A DNA stretch of 21,497 nucleotides from an uncultured Bacteroidales bacterium (GTDB taxonomy: Bacteria > Bacteroidota > Bacteroidia > Bacteroidales > Bacteroidaceae). The notes below the pieces were generated by a model that had not been told where the DNA came from, made no database searches, and was given only the letters and a program-made list of their open reading frames with translations. Positions 7,609 through 14,358 of this stretch are shown piece after piece; position 1 is the stretch's first letter, and each line of letters begins with the position of its first letter. Position numbers and translations under genes: made by a program. The stretch spans positions 1 to 21,497 of the forward strand of contig CALCHR010000117.1 of NCBI GenBank assembly GCA_937901185.1. Direction: 5' to 3'.

Positions 7609-8466
7609 ATGCGAAAACGAAAAACTAACAACTGGCACATACCTAAAGGGTGTGAACTTACAGATTTTGACAAGAAAATCTTAAAGTTGCAAGACGAAGG
7701 GCATCTAGTACCATCGCGCAAGCTTATAAAAACCCCAGAACAGATTGAAGGTATTCGTCAATCTGGTAAAATCAATACCGGAGTATTGGATTTAATTGCA
7801 CAAGAAATCCATGCAGGAAAGAGCACCGCGGAAATAGACCGATTGGTTTATGAATTTACTACAGACCACGGAGCAATCCCCGCACCTCTCAACTACGAAG
7901 GCTTCCCTAAAAGTGTATGTACCAGCATCAATGAAGTTGTCTGTCATGGAATTCCTTCTGAAGAAGATATATTAGAAGAAGGAGATATTCTGAATGTAGA
8001 TGTATCCACAATACTAAATGGTTTTTATAGCGACGCCTCACGTATGTTTATCATCGGAGAAACTAGCGAAGAGAAAAAGCGTTTAGTAAAAGTAGCAAAA
8101 GAATGTTTAGAAGTTGGTGCAGCCGCAGCAAAACCTTGGGGCTATTTAGGAGAAATAGGCAAAGCTATCAGTCACCACGCTCACAAAAATGGTTACAGTG
8201 TAGTGCGAGAGCTATGTGGACACGGAGTTGGTCTTGATTTCCATGAAGATCCTGAAGTAGACCATTATAATACTCGCAAAGAAGGTATGTTACTAGTCCC
8301 CGGTATGGTATTTACGATTGAACCCATGATTAATATGGGTAAACGCCATATTTTTATAGACGAAGAAGACGGATGGACTGTTGTAACAGAAGACGAGCTA
8401 CCATCTGCACAATGGGAGCACACATTCCTTGTGACAGAAGGTGGTTTAGAAATCCTTACCTACTAA
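7609..8466 (+). CDS. map: Type I methionine aminopeptidase
   Basis: A 285-residue enzyme that removes the initiator methionine from nascent proteins. The pita-bread fold starts near residue 43 (TPEQIEGIRQSGK); the five metal ligands are visible as Asp131, Asp142 (NVDVSTILNGFYSDAS), His205 (GHGVGLDFHEDPEV), Glu238 (TIEPMI) and Glu270 (QWEHTF), with the conserved HGIP at 113-116. An N-terminal extension of ~40 residues precedes the catalytic domain. The ATG at 7609 is chosen because a promoter-like TATATTTG lies directly before it; an in-frame ATG at 7474 would run across both divergent promoters. Bacteroidales often carry another map in the ribosomal-protein operon, so this may be a second copy. 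tsaD follows after 30 bp. Confidence 0.93.
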   Translation: MRKRKTNNWHIPKGCELTDFDKKILKLQDEGHLVPSRKLIKTPEQIEGIRQSGKINTGVLDLIAQEIHAGKSTAEIDRLVYEFTTDHGAIPAPLNYEGFPKSVCTSINEVVCHGIPSEEDILEEGDILNVDVSTILNGFYSDASRMFIIGETSEEKKRLVKVAKECLEVGAAAAKPWGYLGEIGKAISHHAHKNGYSVVRELCGHGVGLDFHEDPEVDHYNTRKEGMLLVPGMVFTIEPMINMGKRHIFIDEEDGWTVVTEDELPSAQWEHTFLVTEGGLEILTY

Positions 8467-8496
8467 GTCCAACTCTCAATATGAATTTATCTAAAT

Positions 8497-9531
8497 ATGT
8501 CTATTTTAGAAAAAAACATCACCATATTAGCTATTGAATCCAGCTGCGATGACACCTCTGCTGCCATTATCCGCGATGGAATTTTACTTAGCAATGTTAC
8601 TGCTAATCAATCCGTACACGAAGTTTATGGTGGTGTAGTTCCTGAATTAGCCTCACGTGCTCATCAACAAAATATTGTACCAGTAGTAGATCTTGCCCTC
8701 AAAAAAGCAGGAGTTCAAAAAGAAGACTTGTCTGCAATTGCTGTAACTCTTGGCCCCGGGCTTATGGGTTCTCTATTAGTTGGAGTTTCTTTTGCAAAAG
8801 GCTTAGCTCTTTCTCTCAACATCCCATTGATAGAAGCCAACCATTTACAAGGACACATATTAGCCCACTTCATCCAAGAAAAATGTGAAGATTTCTGCCC
8901 CCCTCCATACCCATTCCTTTGCCTCCTTGTTAGTGGTGGCAACTCACAAATAATCAAAGTGGAGGCTTACAATAAATTAGAGATTCTCGGACAAACCATT
9001 GATGATGCTGCAGGTGAAGCCATGGATAAATGCTCCAAAGTTATGGGTTTAGGTTATCCTGGTGGTCCTATAATTGACAAATTAGCCAGAAAAGGAAGCC
9101 CTGAAGCCTTTCAATTTAGCAAACCCAATATTCCCCATCTAGATTATAGTTTCAGTGGACTAAAGACCTCTTTTTTATATTTTCTACGTGATAAGATTAA
9201 AGAAAATCCCAACTTTATAGAAGAAAACAAAGAAGACCTTGCGGCTTCTTTAGAAAAAACTATTGTTGAAATTCTTATTAAGAAACTAAAAAAAGCCGTG
9301 AAAGAAACTGGAATCAACCATGTAGCCTTATCTGGTGGTGTTTCCGCAAACACAGCCTTACGACAGGCTTTTATCAGTCGTGGGCAATCTAAACAATGGA
9401 ATATCTACATTCCAAAATTCAGCTACACAACAGATAATGCAGCTATGATTGCCATTACAGGCTATTACAAATATCTAGACAAGGATTTCTGCCCAATAGA
9501 TAAGCCTGCCTATTCACGTACCACATTATAA
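8497..9531 (+). CDS. tsaD: tRNA N6-adenosine threonylcarbamoyltransferase TsaD
   Basis: A 344-residue ASKHA-fold protein that transfers threonylcarbamoyl to A37 of ANN-decoding tRNAs, together with TsaB and TsaE. Seen: IESSCDDT at 13-20, VVPELASRAH at ~47-56, the metal ligands in NHLQGH (His116, His120), LLVSGGNSQI, DDAAGEAMDK and a C-terminal SGGVSANTALR and TDNAAMIA containing the third metal ligand. Length is standard. The gene sits in a three-gene run (map, tsaD, cinA-like) with gaps of about 30 bp. Confidence 0.97.
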   Translation: MSILEKNITILAIESSCDDTSAAIIRDGILLSNVTANQSVHEVYGGVVPELASRAHQQNIVPVVDLALKKAGVQKEDLSAIAVTLGPGLMGSLLVGVSFAKGLALSLNIPLIEANHLQGHILAHFIQEKCEDFCPPPYPFLCLLVSGGNSQIIKVEAYNKLEILGQTIDDAAGEAMDKCSKVMGLGYPGGPIIDKLARKGSPEAFQFSKPNIPHLDYSFSGLKTSFLYFLRDKIKENPNFIEENKEDLAASLEKTIVEILIKKLKKAVKETGINHVALSGGVSANTALRQAFISRGQSKQWNIYIPKFSYTTDNAAMIAITGYYKYLDKDFCPIDKPAYSRTTL

Positions 9532-9562
9532 AGAAACAAACACAATAAAATATATTACAGTT

Positions 9563-10084
9563 ATGGAATTAGACCTTAAACTTGTAAGCAAGGACATCAA
9601 TGAGATGCTTTGGCGCAACCACAAAACACTTAGTACTGCAGAAAGCTGCACCGCAGGCCGTATTGCCAGTGTAATTACAGCAGTACCTGGAAGTTCTAAC
9701 TATTTCAGAGGTGGCCTCATATGCTATGCAGATGAAACTAAAAAAGAACTCCTCAAAGTAGAAGAAAGTATTATCGAAGAGAAGACAGCAGTATGTGAAG
9801 AGGTCGTACGCCAAATGGTTATCGGAGCCAACAACTTATTTCACACCGACTATTCTGTAGCTATCAGTGGATACGCTGGCCCTGGTGGCCCAGACGGCGG
9901 ACGCAGCGGAGTTATAGTAGGAACAATCTGGATTGCAGTAGGTAATGCCGACAAAATAATCACCCGAAAGATCGAAGAAGACAATGGCCGCGACAAAAAT
10001 CTTGCATCAGCTACTAGCATAGCTATGCATATGCTCCGCGACTACTTAAAGATAGAGGCGCAAAACTCTGAGGAAGAAGAATAA
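9563..10084 (+). CDS. CinA-C-terminal-domain protein, nicotinamide-nucleotide amidase type
   Basis: A 173-residue stand-alone CinA C-terminal domain (PncC-like), which deamidates NMN to nicotinate mononucleotide in the pyridine nucleotide cycle. Characteristic motifs: STAESCTAGRIAS (~25-37) with the catalytic Ser, VPGSSNYFRGGLICYADETK (~44-63) and AISGYAGPGGPDGG (~102-115) followed by VGTIWIAV. The MoaB-like N-terminal domain of full-length CinA is absent, as is common. Last gene of the map operon; the acidic tail (EEEE) is unremarkable. The activity is inferred from the family and was not tested for this copy. Confidence 0.9.
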   Translation: MELDLKLVSKDINEMLWRNHKTLSTAESCTAGRIASVITAVPGSSNYFRGGLICYADETKKELLKVEESIIEEKTAVCEEVVRQMVIGANNLFHTDYSVAISGYAGPGGPDGGRSGVIVGTIWIAVGNADKIITRKIEEDNGRDKNLASATSIAMHMLRDYLKIEAQNSEEEE

Positions 10085-10099
10085 AAACTTCTCCAAATG

Positions 10100-10131
10100 T
10101 TTGCCTATATAAAAAATATGTGTTAATTTTG
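10100..10131 (+). promoter_or_regulatory. Promoter of the rpmB-rpmG-DUF4295 operon
   Basis: TTTG at 10100-10103, a 20-bp spacer, then TAATTTTG at 10124-10131: a full match to the Bacteroidota promoter form. Transcription should start near 10136, leaving a leader of about 120 nt before rpmB. Confidence 0.75.
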
Positions 10132-10135
10132 CACC

Positions 10136-10256
10136 CCGTAAAGTGGAATGATACATTTTAGCGAGTAGGAAACCACCCCAAGATTACGCAACAACAAATC
10201 CCGAAAGCCTAACTTATCTACTCCACTAAAAAAATAATCCAAAACAACAGATAGCA
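10136..10256 (+). promoter_or_regulatory. Structured 5' leader of rpmB, possible ribosomal-protein autoregulatory site
   Basis: The leader can fold with AGTGGA (10142-10147) pairing TCCACT (10222-10227), extended by GTAG (10165-10168) with CTAC (10218-10221). An alternative pairing of GTGG (10143-10146) with CCAC (10173-10176) competes with the long-range helix. Such mutually exclusive helices are typical of ribosomal-protein leaders, but I know of no described motif with this shape. Confidence 0.35.
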
Positions 10257-10517
10257 ATGTCTAAGATTTGTCAAATTACAGGAAAAAAGGCCATGGTTGG
10301 CAATAATGTTTCGCACTCGAAGCGCCACACAAAGCGCACGTTTGACGTAAACTTGTTTACTAAAAAATTCTACTATGTTGAGGAAGACTGCTGGATTTCT
10401 CTCAAGATTAGCGCCGCAGGTTTGCGTATGATTAACAAGGTTGGTCTTAATGCTGCGTTGAACAATGCAGTAGCCAAGGGATATTGCGATTTGAAAAACA
10501 TTAAAGTAATCGGCTAA
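10257..10517 (+). CDS. rpmB: 50S ribosomal protein L28
   Basis: An 86-residue large-subunit protein, recognised from MSKICQITGKKAMVGNNVSHSKRHTKRTF and the central KKFYYVEEDCWISLKISAAGLRMINKVGL. It has no CxxC pairs, so it is the zinc-free type. It is the first gene of a short operon with rpmG and the DUF4295 gene (13 and 9 bp gaps), preceded by a dedicated promoter and leader. High lysine/arginine content and regular codon use suggest strong expression. Confidence 0.97.
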   Translation: MSKICQITGKKAMVGNNVSHSKRHTKRTFDVNLFTKKFYYVEEDCWISLKISAAGLRMINKVGLNAALNNAVAKGYCDLKNIKVIG

Positions 10518-10530
10518 TACTTCATAAACT

Positions 10531-10722
10531 ATGGCATCTAAGAAAGCTAAAGGCAATCGCGTTCAAGTTATTCTTGAATGCACCGAAATGAAAGAAAGTG
10601 GTTTGCCCGGAACTTCTCGTTATATTACGACTAAGAACCGCAAAAACACACCTGAGCGTTTGGAGTTGAAGAAATACAACCCCATCCTTAGAAAAATGAC
10701 TATTCACAAAGAAATTAAATAA
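10531..10722 (+). CDS. rpmG: 50S ribosomal protein L33
   Basis: A 63-residue L33, with ASKKAKGNRVQVILECTEM at the N-terminus, SRYITTKNRKNTPERLELKKYNP in the middle and LRKMTIHKEIK at the end. Only one cysteine remains where zinc-binding L33 has two CxxC pairs, so this is the C-minus, zinc-independent form, like its partner L28. It lies 13 bp after rpmB and 9 bp before the DUF4295 gene. Confidence 0.97.
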   Translation: MASKKAKGNRVQVILECTEMKESGLPGTSRYITTKNRKNTPERLELKKYNPILRKMTIHKEIK

Positions 10723-10731
10723 TTATAAGCC

Positions 10732-10890
10732 ATGGCAAAGAAAGCAGTTGCAACACTCCAAACTGGCAAGACCGATGGTCGCTCCTACACCAAAGTTATC
10801 AAGATGGTTAAGAGCCCCAAGACCGGTGCTTATATTTTCGATGAAAAAATGGTTCGTAACGAGGACGTTAAAGATTTCTTCAACAACTAA
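10732..10890 (+). CDS. DUF4295-family small basic protein
   Basis: A 52-residue protein starting MAKKAVATLQTGKTDGRSYT and ending NEDVKDFFNN, easily missed because of its size. It matches the small DUF4295 family, found in Bacteroidetes directly after rpmG. The strict linkage to L28 and L33, the high Lys content and the matching codon use suggest a ribosome-associated role, which has not been established as far as I know. The terminator begins 26 bp after its stop. Confidence 0.92.
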   Translation: MAKKAVATLQTGKTDGRSYTKVIKMVKSPKTGAYIFDEKMVRNEDVKDFFNN

Positions 10891-10916
10891 TCGAATCGTC
10901 TTACAAATAAGTAACA

Positions 10917-10953
10917 AAGAGGGTTGCATCGCAATGCAACCCTCTTCTTTTTT
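10917..10953 (+). terminator. Intrinsic terminator of the rpmB operon
   Basis: A 13-bp perfect stem (AAGAGGGTTGCAT with ATGCAACCCTCTT, 10917-10929 and 10934-10946) with a CGCA tetraloop is followed by C and six T at 10948-10953. It is the strongest terminator in the window. Confidence 0.93.
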
Positions 10954-11049
10954 ATACCTTACCGGCTAACATTATCAACAGATATAGAAAGCCTTAAAAT
11001 TATTGCCATAAATAGCTAGTAACTTTCATAAGTAAACAAAATATTTTTG

Positions 11050-11057
11050 TACTTTTG
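11050..11057 (+). promoter_or_regulatory. -7 element of the hpt-adk transcript
   Basis: TACTTTTG fits TAnnTTTG and lies 16 bp before the hpt ATG at 11074. No perfect TTTG is found 19-20 bp upstream; TTTC at 11024-11027 is the nearest. An in-frame ATG at 11047 falls before this box, which supports the later start. Confidence 0.5.
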
Positions 11058-11073
11058 CGAAAAATATATAACC

Positions 11074-11610
11074 ATGAAAACAGTAGAGGTAAAAGATAAA
11101 GAATTTACAATCTCTATTCCCGCAGCTGAAATACAAAAAAGAGTCAAAGAACTTGGAGTTGCTATCAGTTCTGACTTAGAAGGAAAAAAGCCCATTTTTT
11201 TGGCTGTATTAAATGGTTCCTTTGTATTCGCAGCAGACCTGCTTAGAGAAGTTACTATCCCTTGCGAGATATCTTTCATACGCATGGCCTCCTATTCCGG
11301 AACATCTTCCACAGGGAAAGTAAAAGAGGTTTTAGGAATTACCGAGAGTCTAAAAGGGCGCACCGTTGTTATCATCGAAGACATTATTGACTCCGGACTA
11401 ACGATGCAAGAACTCATAGCCTTGTTAGAGAAAAAGGAACCTGCAGAAATTCATATTGCCGCTCTACTTGTCAAACCCGACAACCTAAAAGTATCACTAG
11501 ATATCCCCTACTGCTGTTTCAAAATACCCAATGACTTTATTGTAGGCTATGGCTTAGACTATGACGGTGAAGGTCGTAACCTCAAAGATATATACACTGT
11601 TGTAGAATAA
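11074..11610 (+). CDS. hpt: Hypoxanthine phosphoribosyltransferase
   Basis: A 178-residue type I phosphoribosyltransferase that converts hypoxanthine (and usually guanine) with PRPP into IMP or GMP. The PRPP loop is clear: VVIIEDIIDSGLT at 98-110, preceded by FLAVLNGSFVFAADLLR (~42-58) and SFIRMASYSG (~67-76). The C-terminal part holds the purine-contact FKIPNDFIVGYGLDYDGEGR. The start at 11074 gives normal family length; an upstream ATG at 11047 precedes the promoter. adk follows after 39 bp, an arrangement seen in other Bacteroidales. Confidence 0.95.
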   Translation: MKTVEVKDKEFTISIPAAEIQKRVKELGVAISSDLEGKKPIFLAVLNGSFVFAADLLREVTIPCEISFIRMASYSGTSSTGKVKEVLGITESLKGRTVVIIEDIIDSGLTMQELIALLEKKEPAEIHIAALLVKPDNLKVSLDIPYCCFKIPNDFIVGYGLDYDGEGRNLKDIYTVVE

Positions 11611-11649
11611 TCTCTTCAGAACAAACAACCCTTAAACCACCATTAATAA

Positions 11650-12219
11650 ATGAAGAATATAGTCATTTTTGGCGCTCCCGGTTCTGGTAAAGGCACACAA
11701 AGCGACCTCCTAGTTAGTAAATATGGTTTCAAGCACATTTCCACAGGTGATGTGTTACGTTCAGAAATTAAGAAAGGGTCCGAGCTAGGTAAAACAGCAC
11801 AAGGATATATTGATCATGGGCAACTTATCCCCGACTCTTTGATGATAGATATTTTAGCCAATGTATATGATAGTCTGTGTCCTTGCGAAGGTGTCATCTT
11901 CGATGGTTTTCCCCGCACAATTCCTCAAGCAGAAGCTCTAAAATCTATGCTTGAAAAACGTGGCAGCGAAGTTTCCGGTATGTTGGAACTAACAGTACCT
12001 GATGATATGCTTATGGAGCGTCTTATCAATCGCGGAAAGACTTCAGGCCGAGCCGATGACAATGAAGAAACTATCAAGAAGCGCTTGGAGATTTACAAAA
12101 GCCAAACTGCTCCCCTCATTGAGTGGTATGAAAAGGAAGGCAAACGTCATTCTGTCAAAGGACATGGTTCACTTGAAGAAATCAACGCAGCCCTCTGCGA
12201 AGTTATCGACCGTTTTTAA
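11650..12219 (+). CDS. adk: Adenylate kinase
   Basis: A 189-residue enzyme balancing 2 ADP with ATP and AMP. The P-loop GAPGSGKGT is at residues 8-16; the AMP-binding region shows HISTGDVLRSEI and VIFDGFPRTIPQAE; RLINRGKTSGRADDNEETIKKRL marks the LID region. The LID is the short form without zinc-binding cysteines. The start overlaps nothing and sits in a Bacteroidota-typical A-rich context. A terminator follows 15 bp after the stop. Confidence 0.97.
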   Translation: MKNIVIFGAPGSGKGTQSDLLVSKYGFKHISTGDVLRSEIKKGSELGKTAQGYIDHGQLIPDSLMIDILANVYDSLCPCEGVIFDGFPRTIPQAEALKSMLEKRGSEVSGMLELTVPDDMLMERLINRGKTSGRADDNEETIKKRLEIYKSQTAPLIEWYEKEGKRHSVKGHGSLEEINAALCEVIDRF

Positions 12220-12234
12220 AAACCCTAATAATAA

Positions 12235-12284
12235 GAATGTGTCAAGAAGCCTTTAATAGGCATTCTTGGCACATTCTCTTTTTT
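12235..12284 (+). terminator. Intrinsic terminator after adk
   Basis: GAATGTGTCAAGAA-GCC (12235-12251) pairs with GGCATTCTTGGCACATTC (12259-12276) with one G-T pair and one bulge, then TCTTTTTT ends at 12284. It separates the hpt-adk transcript from obg. I see no clear TAnnTTTG before obg, so readthrough may still feed obg. Confidence 0.8.
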
Positions 12285-12380
12285 AAGACACTCTAATAGA
12301 ATAAGTAATAAATCTATCAGCTATTAAGGAGACCGAATATTTATAATCTCCACATTCACAAAAACTTAAACATTATTACT

Positions 12381-13541
12381 ATGGCAGAAAGCAACTTTGT
12401 AGATTACGTAAAAATATTTTGTCGCTCCGGAAAAGGCGGACGCGGTTCGATGCACCTACACAGAGCTAAATACCAACCTAATGGCGGTCCCGATGGTGGT
12501 GATGGTGGACGTGGTGGAAATATCTACTTACGTGGCAACCACAACTACTGGACATTACTCCATTTGAGATACGAGCGCCATGTCTTTGCCGGACATGGTG
12601 GTAATGGTTCAAAGTGCTGTTCTCATGGTCAAGATGGAGAAGACAAATATATCGATGTGCCTTGTGGTACTGTTGCCTATGATGCTGAGACCGGAAAATA
12701 TATTTGCGATGTGACCGAGGATGGCCAAGTTGTTATGCTCTTAAAAGGAGGTCGAGGAGGACTTGGCAACTGGCAGTTCAGGACTTCCACCAATCAAACT
12801 CCGCGCTATGCCCAACCCGGTGAGCCCATGCAGGAAATGATGGTCATTTTAGAATTAAAGCTACTGGCCGACGTAGGTTTGGTTGGTTTCCCCAATGCTG
12901 GTAAATCTACTTTATTATCTTCGCTCTCATCAGCGCGCCCTAAAATTGCTAACTACCCATTTACTACTCTCGAGCCTAGTTTAGGCATCGTATCCTACCG
13001 CGACAACAAGTCGTTCGTCATGGCCGACATCCCAGGAATCATAGAAGGTGCCAGCGAAGGAAGAGGATTAGGAATCAGATTCTTACGTCACATTGAGCGC
13101 AACTCTCTACTTCTATTTATGGTGCCAGGCGATACTGATAACATCAAGCGAGAATATGAGATACTACTAGGCGAGCTACGCCAATTCAACCCTGGCATGT
13201 TAGACAAGCACCGCATTCTGGCCGTTACCAAGAGCGACCTTCTCGATGAAGAGCTGATGGAAATGCTACGCGAAGAGTTGCCCGACGACCTCCCTGTCAT
13301 ATTCATATCCGCGGTCACCGGCTATGGCCTTACTGCCCTCAAGGACAAACTTTGGGAAGAACTTAACAGCGAGAGCAACAAACTGCAAGCCATTACCGAA
13401 GGTGGCTCTATCATCCACAGAGATAAAGAGGTTGCTTATTTTGATAAAGACTTTGCCGACTGGGAGGACGAAGAATTTGAAGTAGAGGATGAGGAAGAAC
13501 TCGATGTGTACGACCTGGAGGATTTAGAAGACTATGACTAA
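12381..13541 (+). CDS. obg: Obg-family GTPase
   Basis: A 386-residue GTPase involved in 50S ribosome assembly and stress or (p)ppGpp signalling. The glycine-rich Obg fold spans ~1-160 (GKGGRGSMHLHRAKY, GGPDGGDGGRGGNIYL), the G domain ~161-330 with GFPNAGKST at 169-177, DIPGIIEGASEGRGLG for switch II, TKSD for G4 and SAVTGYG for G5. The C-terminus is a highly acidic tail (WEDEEFEVEDEEELD) rather than a recognisable OCT domain, which is common in Bacteroidetes Obg. The stop overlaps pgeF by 8 bp. Confidence 0.96.
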   Translation: MAESNFVDYVKIFCRSGKGGRGSMHLHRAKYQPNGGPDGGDGGRGGNIYLRGNHNYWTLLHLRYERHVFAGHGGNGSKCCSHGQDGEDKYIDVPCGTVAYDAETGKYICDVTEDGQVVMLLKGGRGGLGNWQFRTSTNQTPRYAQPGEPMQEMMVILELKLLADVGLVGFPNAGKSTLLSSLSSARPKIANYPFTTLEPSLGIVSYRDNKSFVMADIPGIIEGASEGRGLGIRFLRHIERNSLLLFMVPGDTDNIKREYEILLGELRQFNPGMLDKHRILAVTKSDLLDEELMEMLREELPDDLPVIFISAVTGYGLTALKDKLWEELNSESNKLQAITEGGSIIHRDKEVAYFDKDFADWEDEEFEVEDEEELDVYDLEDLEDYD

Positions 13542-14340
13542 AGACACACTACAGCCTAACCTTTTAGAATATCATCTCGGTAATGACGTGATTGCTTTTA
13601 GCACCACCCGAGATGGCGGAAAGAGTGTAGGTCTCTATAGCGAGTTTAACATCACCCACTACTGCAACGATGACCCTGAACATGTATTGCAGAACAGACA
13701 ACTGCTCTGCGATAAACTAGGCATCCACGACAACTGTCTGTTGCTTCCCCGTCAGACACATAGCGACCACGTGCGCTGCATCGACAATAAGTTTTTAGAA
13801 AACCCTTCGGAAATTCGTACGCAACTTATAGAGGATACAGATGCTCTGATTACCAATATCCCCGGCCTTTGCATCGGTGTTTCCACCGCCGATTGTATCC
13901 CTATCCTCTTGTTCGACCCCGTCCACCGCGTCATAGCCGCCGTTCATGCCGGCTGGCGCGGCACTGTTTTCCACATAGTGAATAAAGCCATTGAAGCCAT
14001 GCAAGCCACCTATGGCACTATTGCCTCAGACCTCAAAGCTGTCATTGGCCCCGGCATTTCACAAGCGGCATTCGAAGTGGGCAACGAAGTCTATGAACAG
14101 TTTGAGCAAGCCAATTTTCCTATGTCCGACATCGCGGCCCTACTTCCTGGACCACAAGGTAAAAAATGGCACATCGATCTCTGGGCTGCCAACTTTTTTC
14201 TCTTGGAAGAAGCGGGCCTACCCTTATCGTCCATCCAGGTATGTGGCATCTGCACCTACACCGAGCATGAGCGCTTTTTCTCCGCCCGCCGTTTAGGAAT
14301 AAATTCCGGCCGCATCTTCAATAGCATCATGCTCCAATAG
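13534..14340 (+). CDS. pgeF: PgeF/YfiH (LACC1-like) multicopper-oxidase-fold protein
   Basis: A 268-residue protein of the YfiH/LACC1 family, described as a purine nucleoside phosphorylase/adenosine deaminase and, as PgeF, as an editor of peptidoglycan precursors. The metal-binding trio is present: His76 in RQTHSDHV, Cys121 in STADCIPI and His138 in VHAGWRG; VIGPGISQAAFEVG and ICTYTEHERFFSARR are further conserved stretches. It overlaps obg by 8 bp and precedes the barrel protein by 18 bp. Older annotations as laccase or polyphenol oxidase are probably misleading. Confidence 0.94.
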   Translation: MTKDTLQPNLLEYHLGNDVIAFSTTRDGGKSVGLYSEFNITHYCNDDPEHVLQNRQLLCDKLGIHDNCLLLPRQTHSDHVRCIDNKFLENPSEIRTQLIEDTDALITNIPGLCIGVSTADCIPILLFDPVHRVIAAVHAGWRGTVFHIVNKAIEAMQATYGTIASDLKAVIGPGISQAAFEVGNEVYEQFEQANFPMSDIAALLPGPQGKKWHIDLWAANFFLLEEAGLPLSSIQVCGICTYTEHERFFSARRLGINSGRIFNSIMLQ

Positions 14341-14358
14341 TCCACAAAACCCAAACGG

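Noticed and set aside
12328..12352. GGAGA/TCTCC hairpin before obg as a possible leader element
   Set aside because: Only five pairs with a 14-nt AT-rich loop; easily expected by chance.
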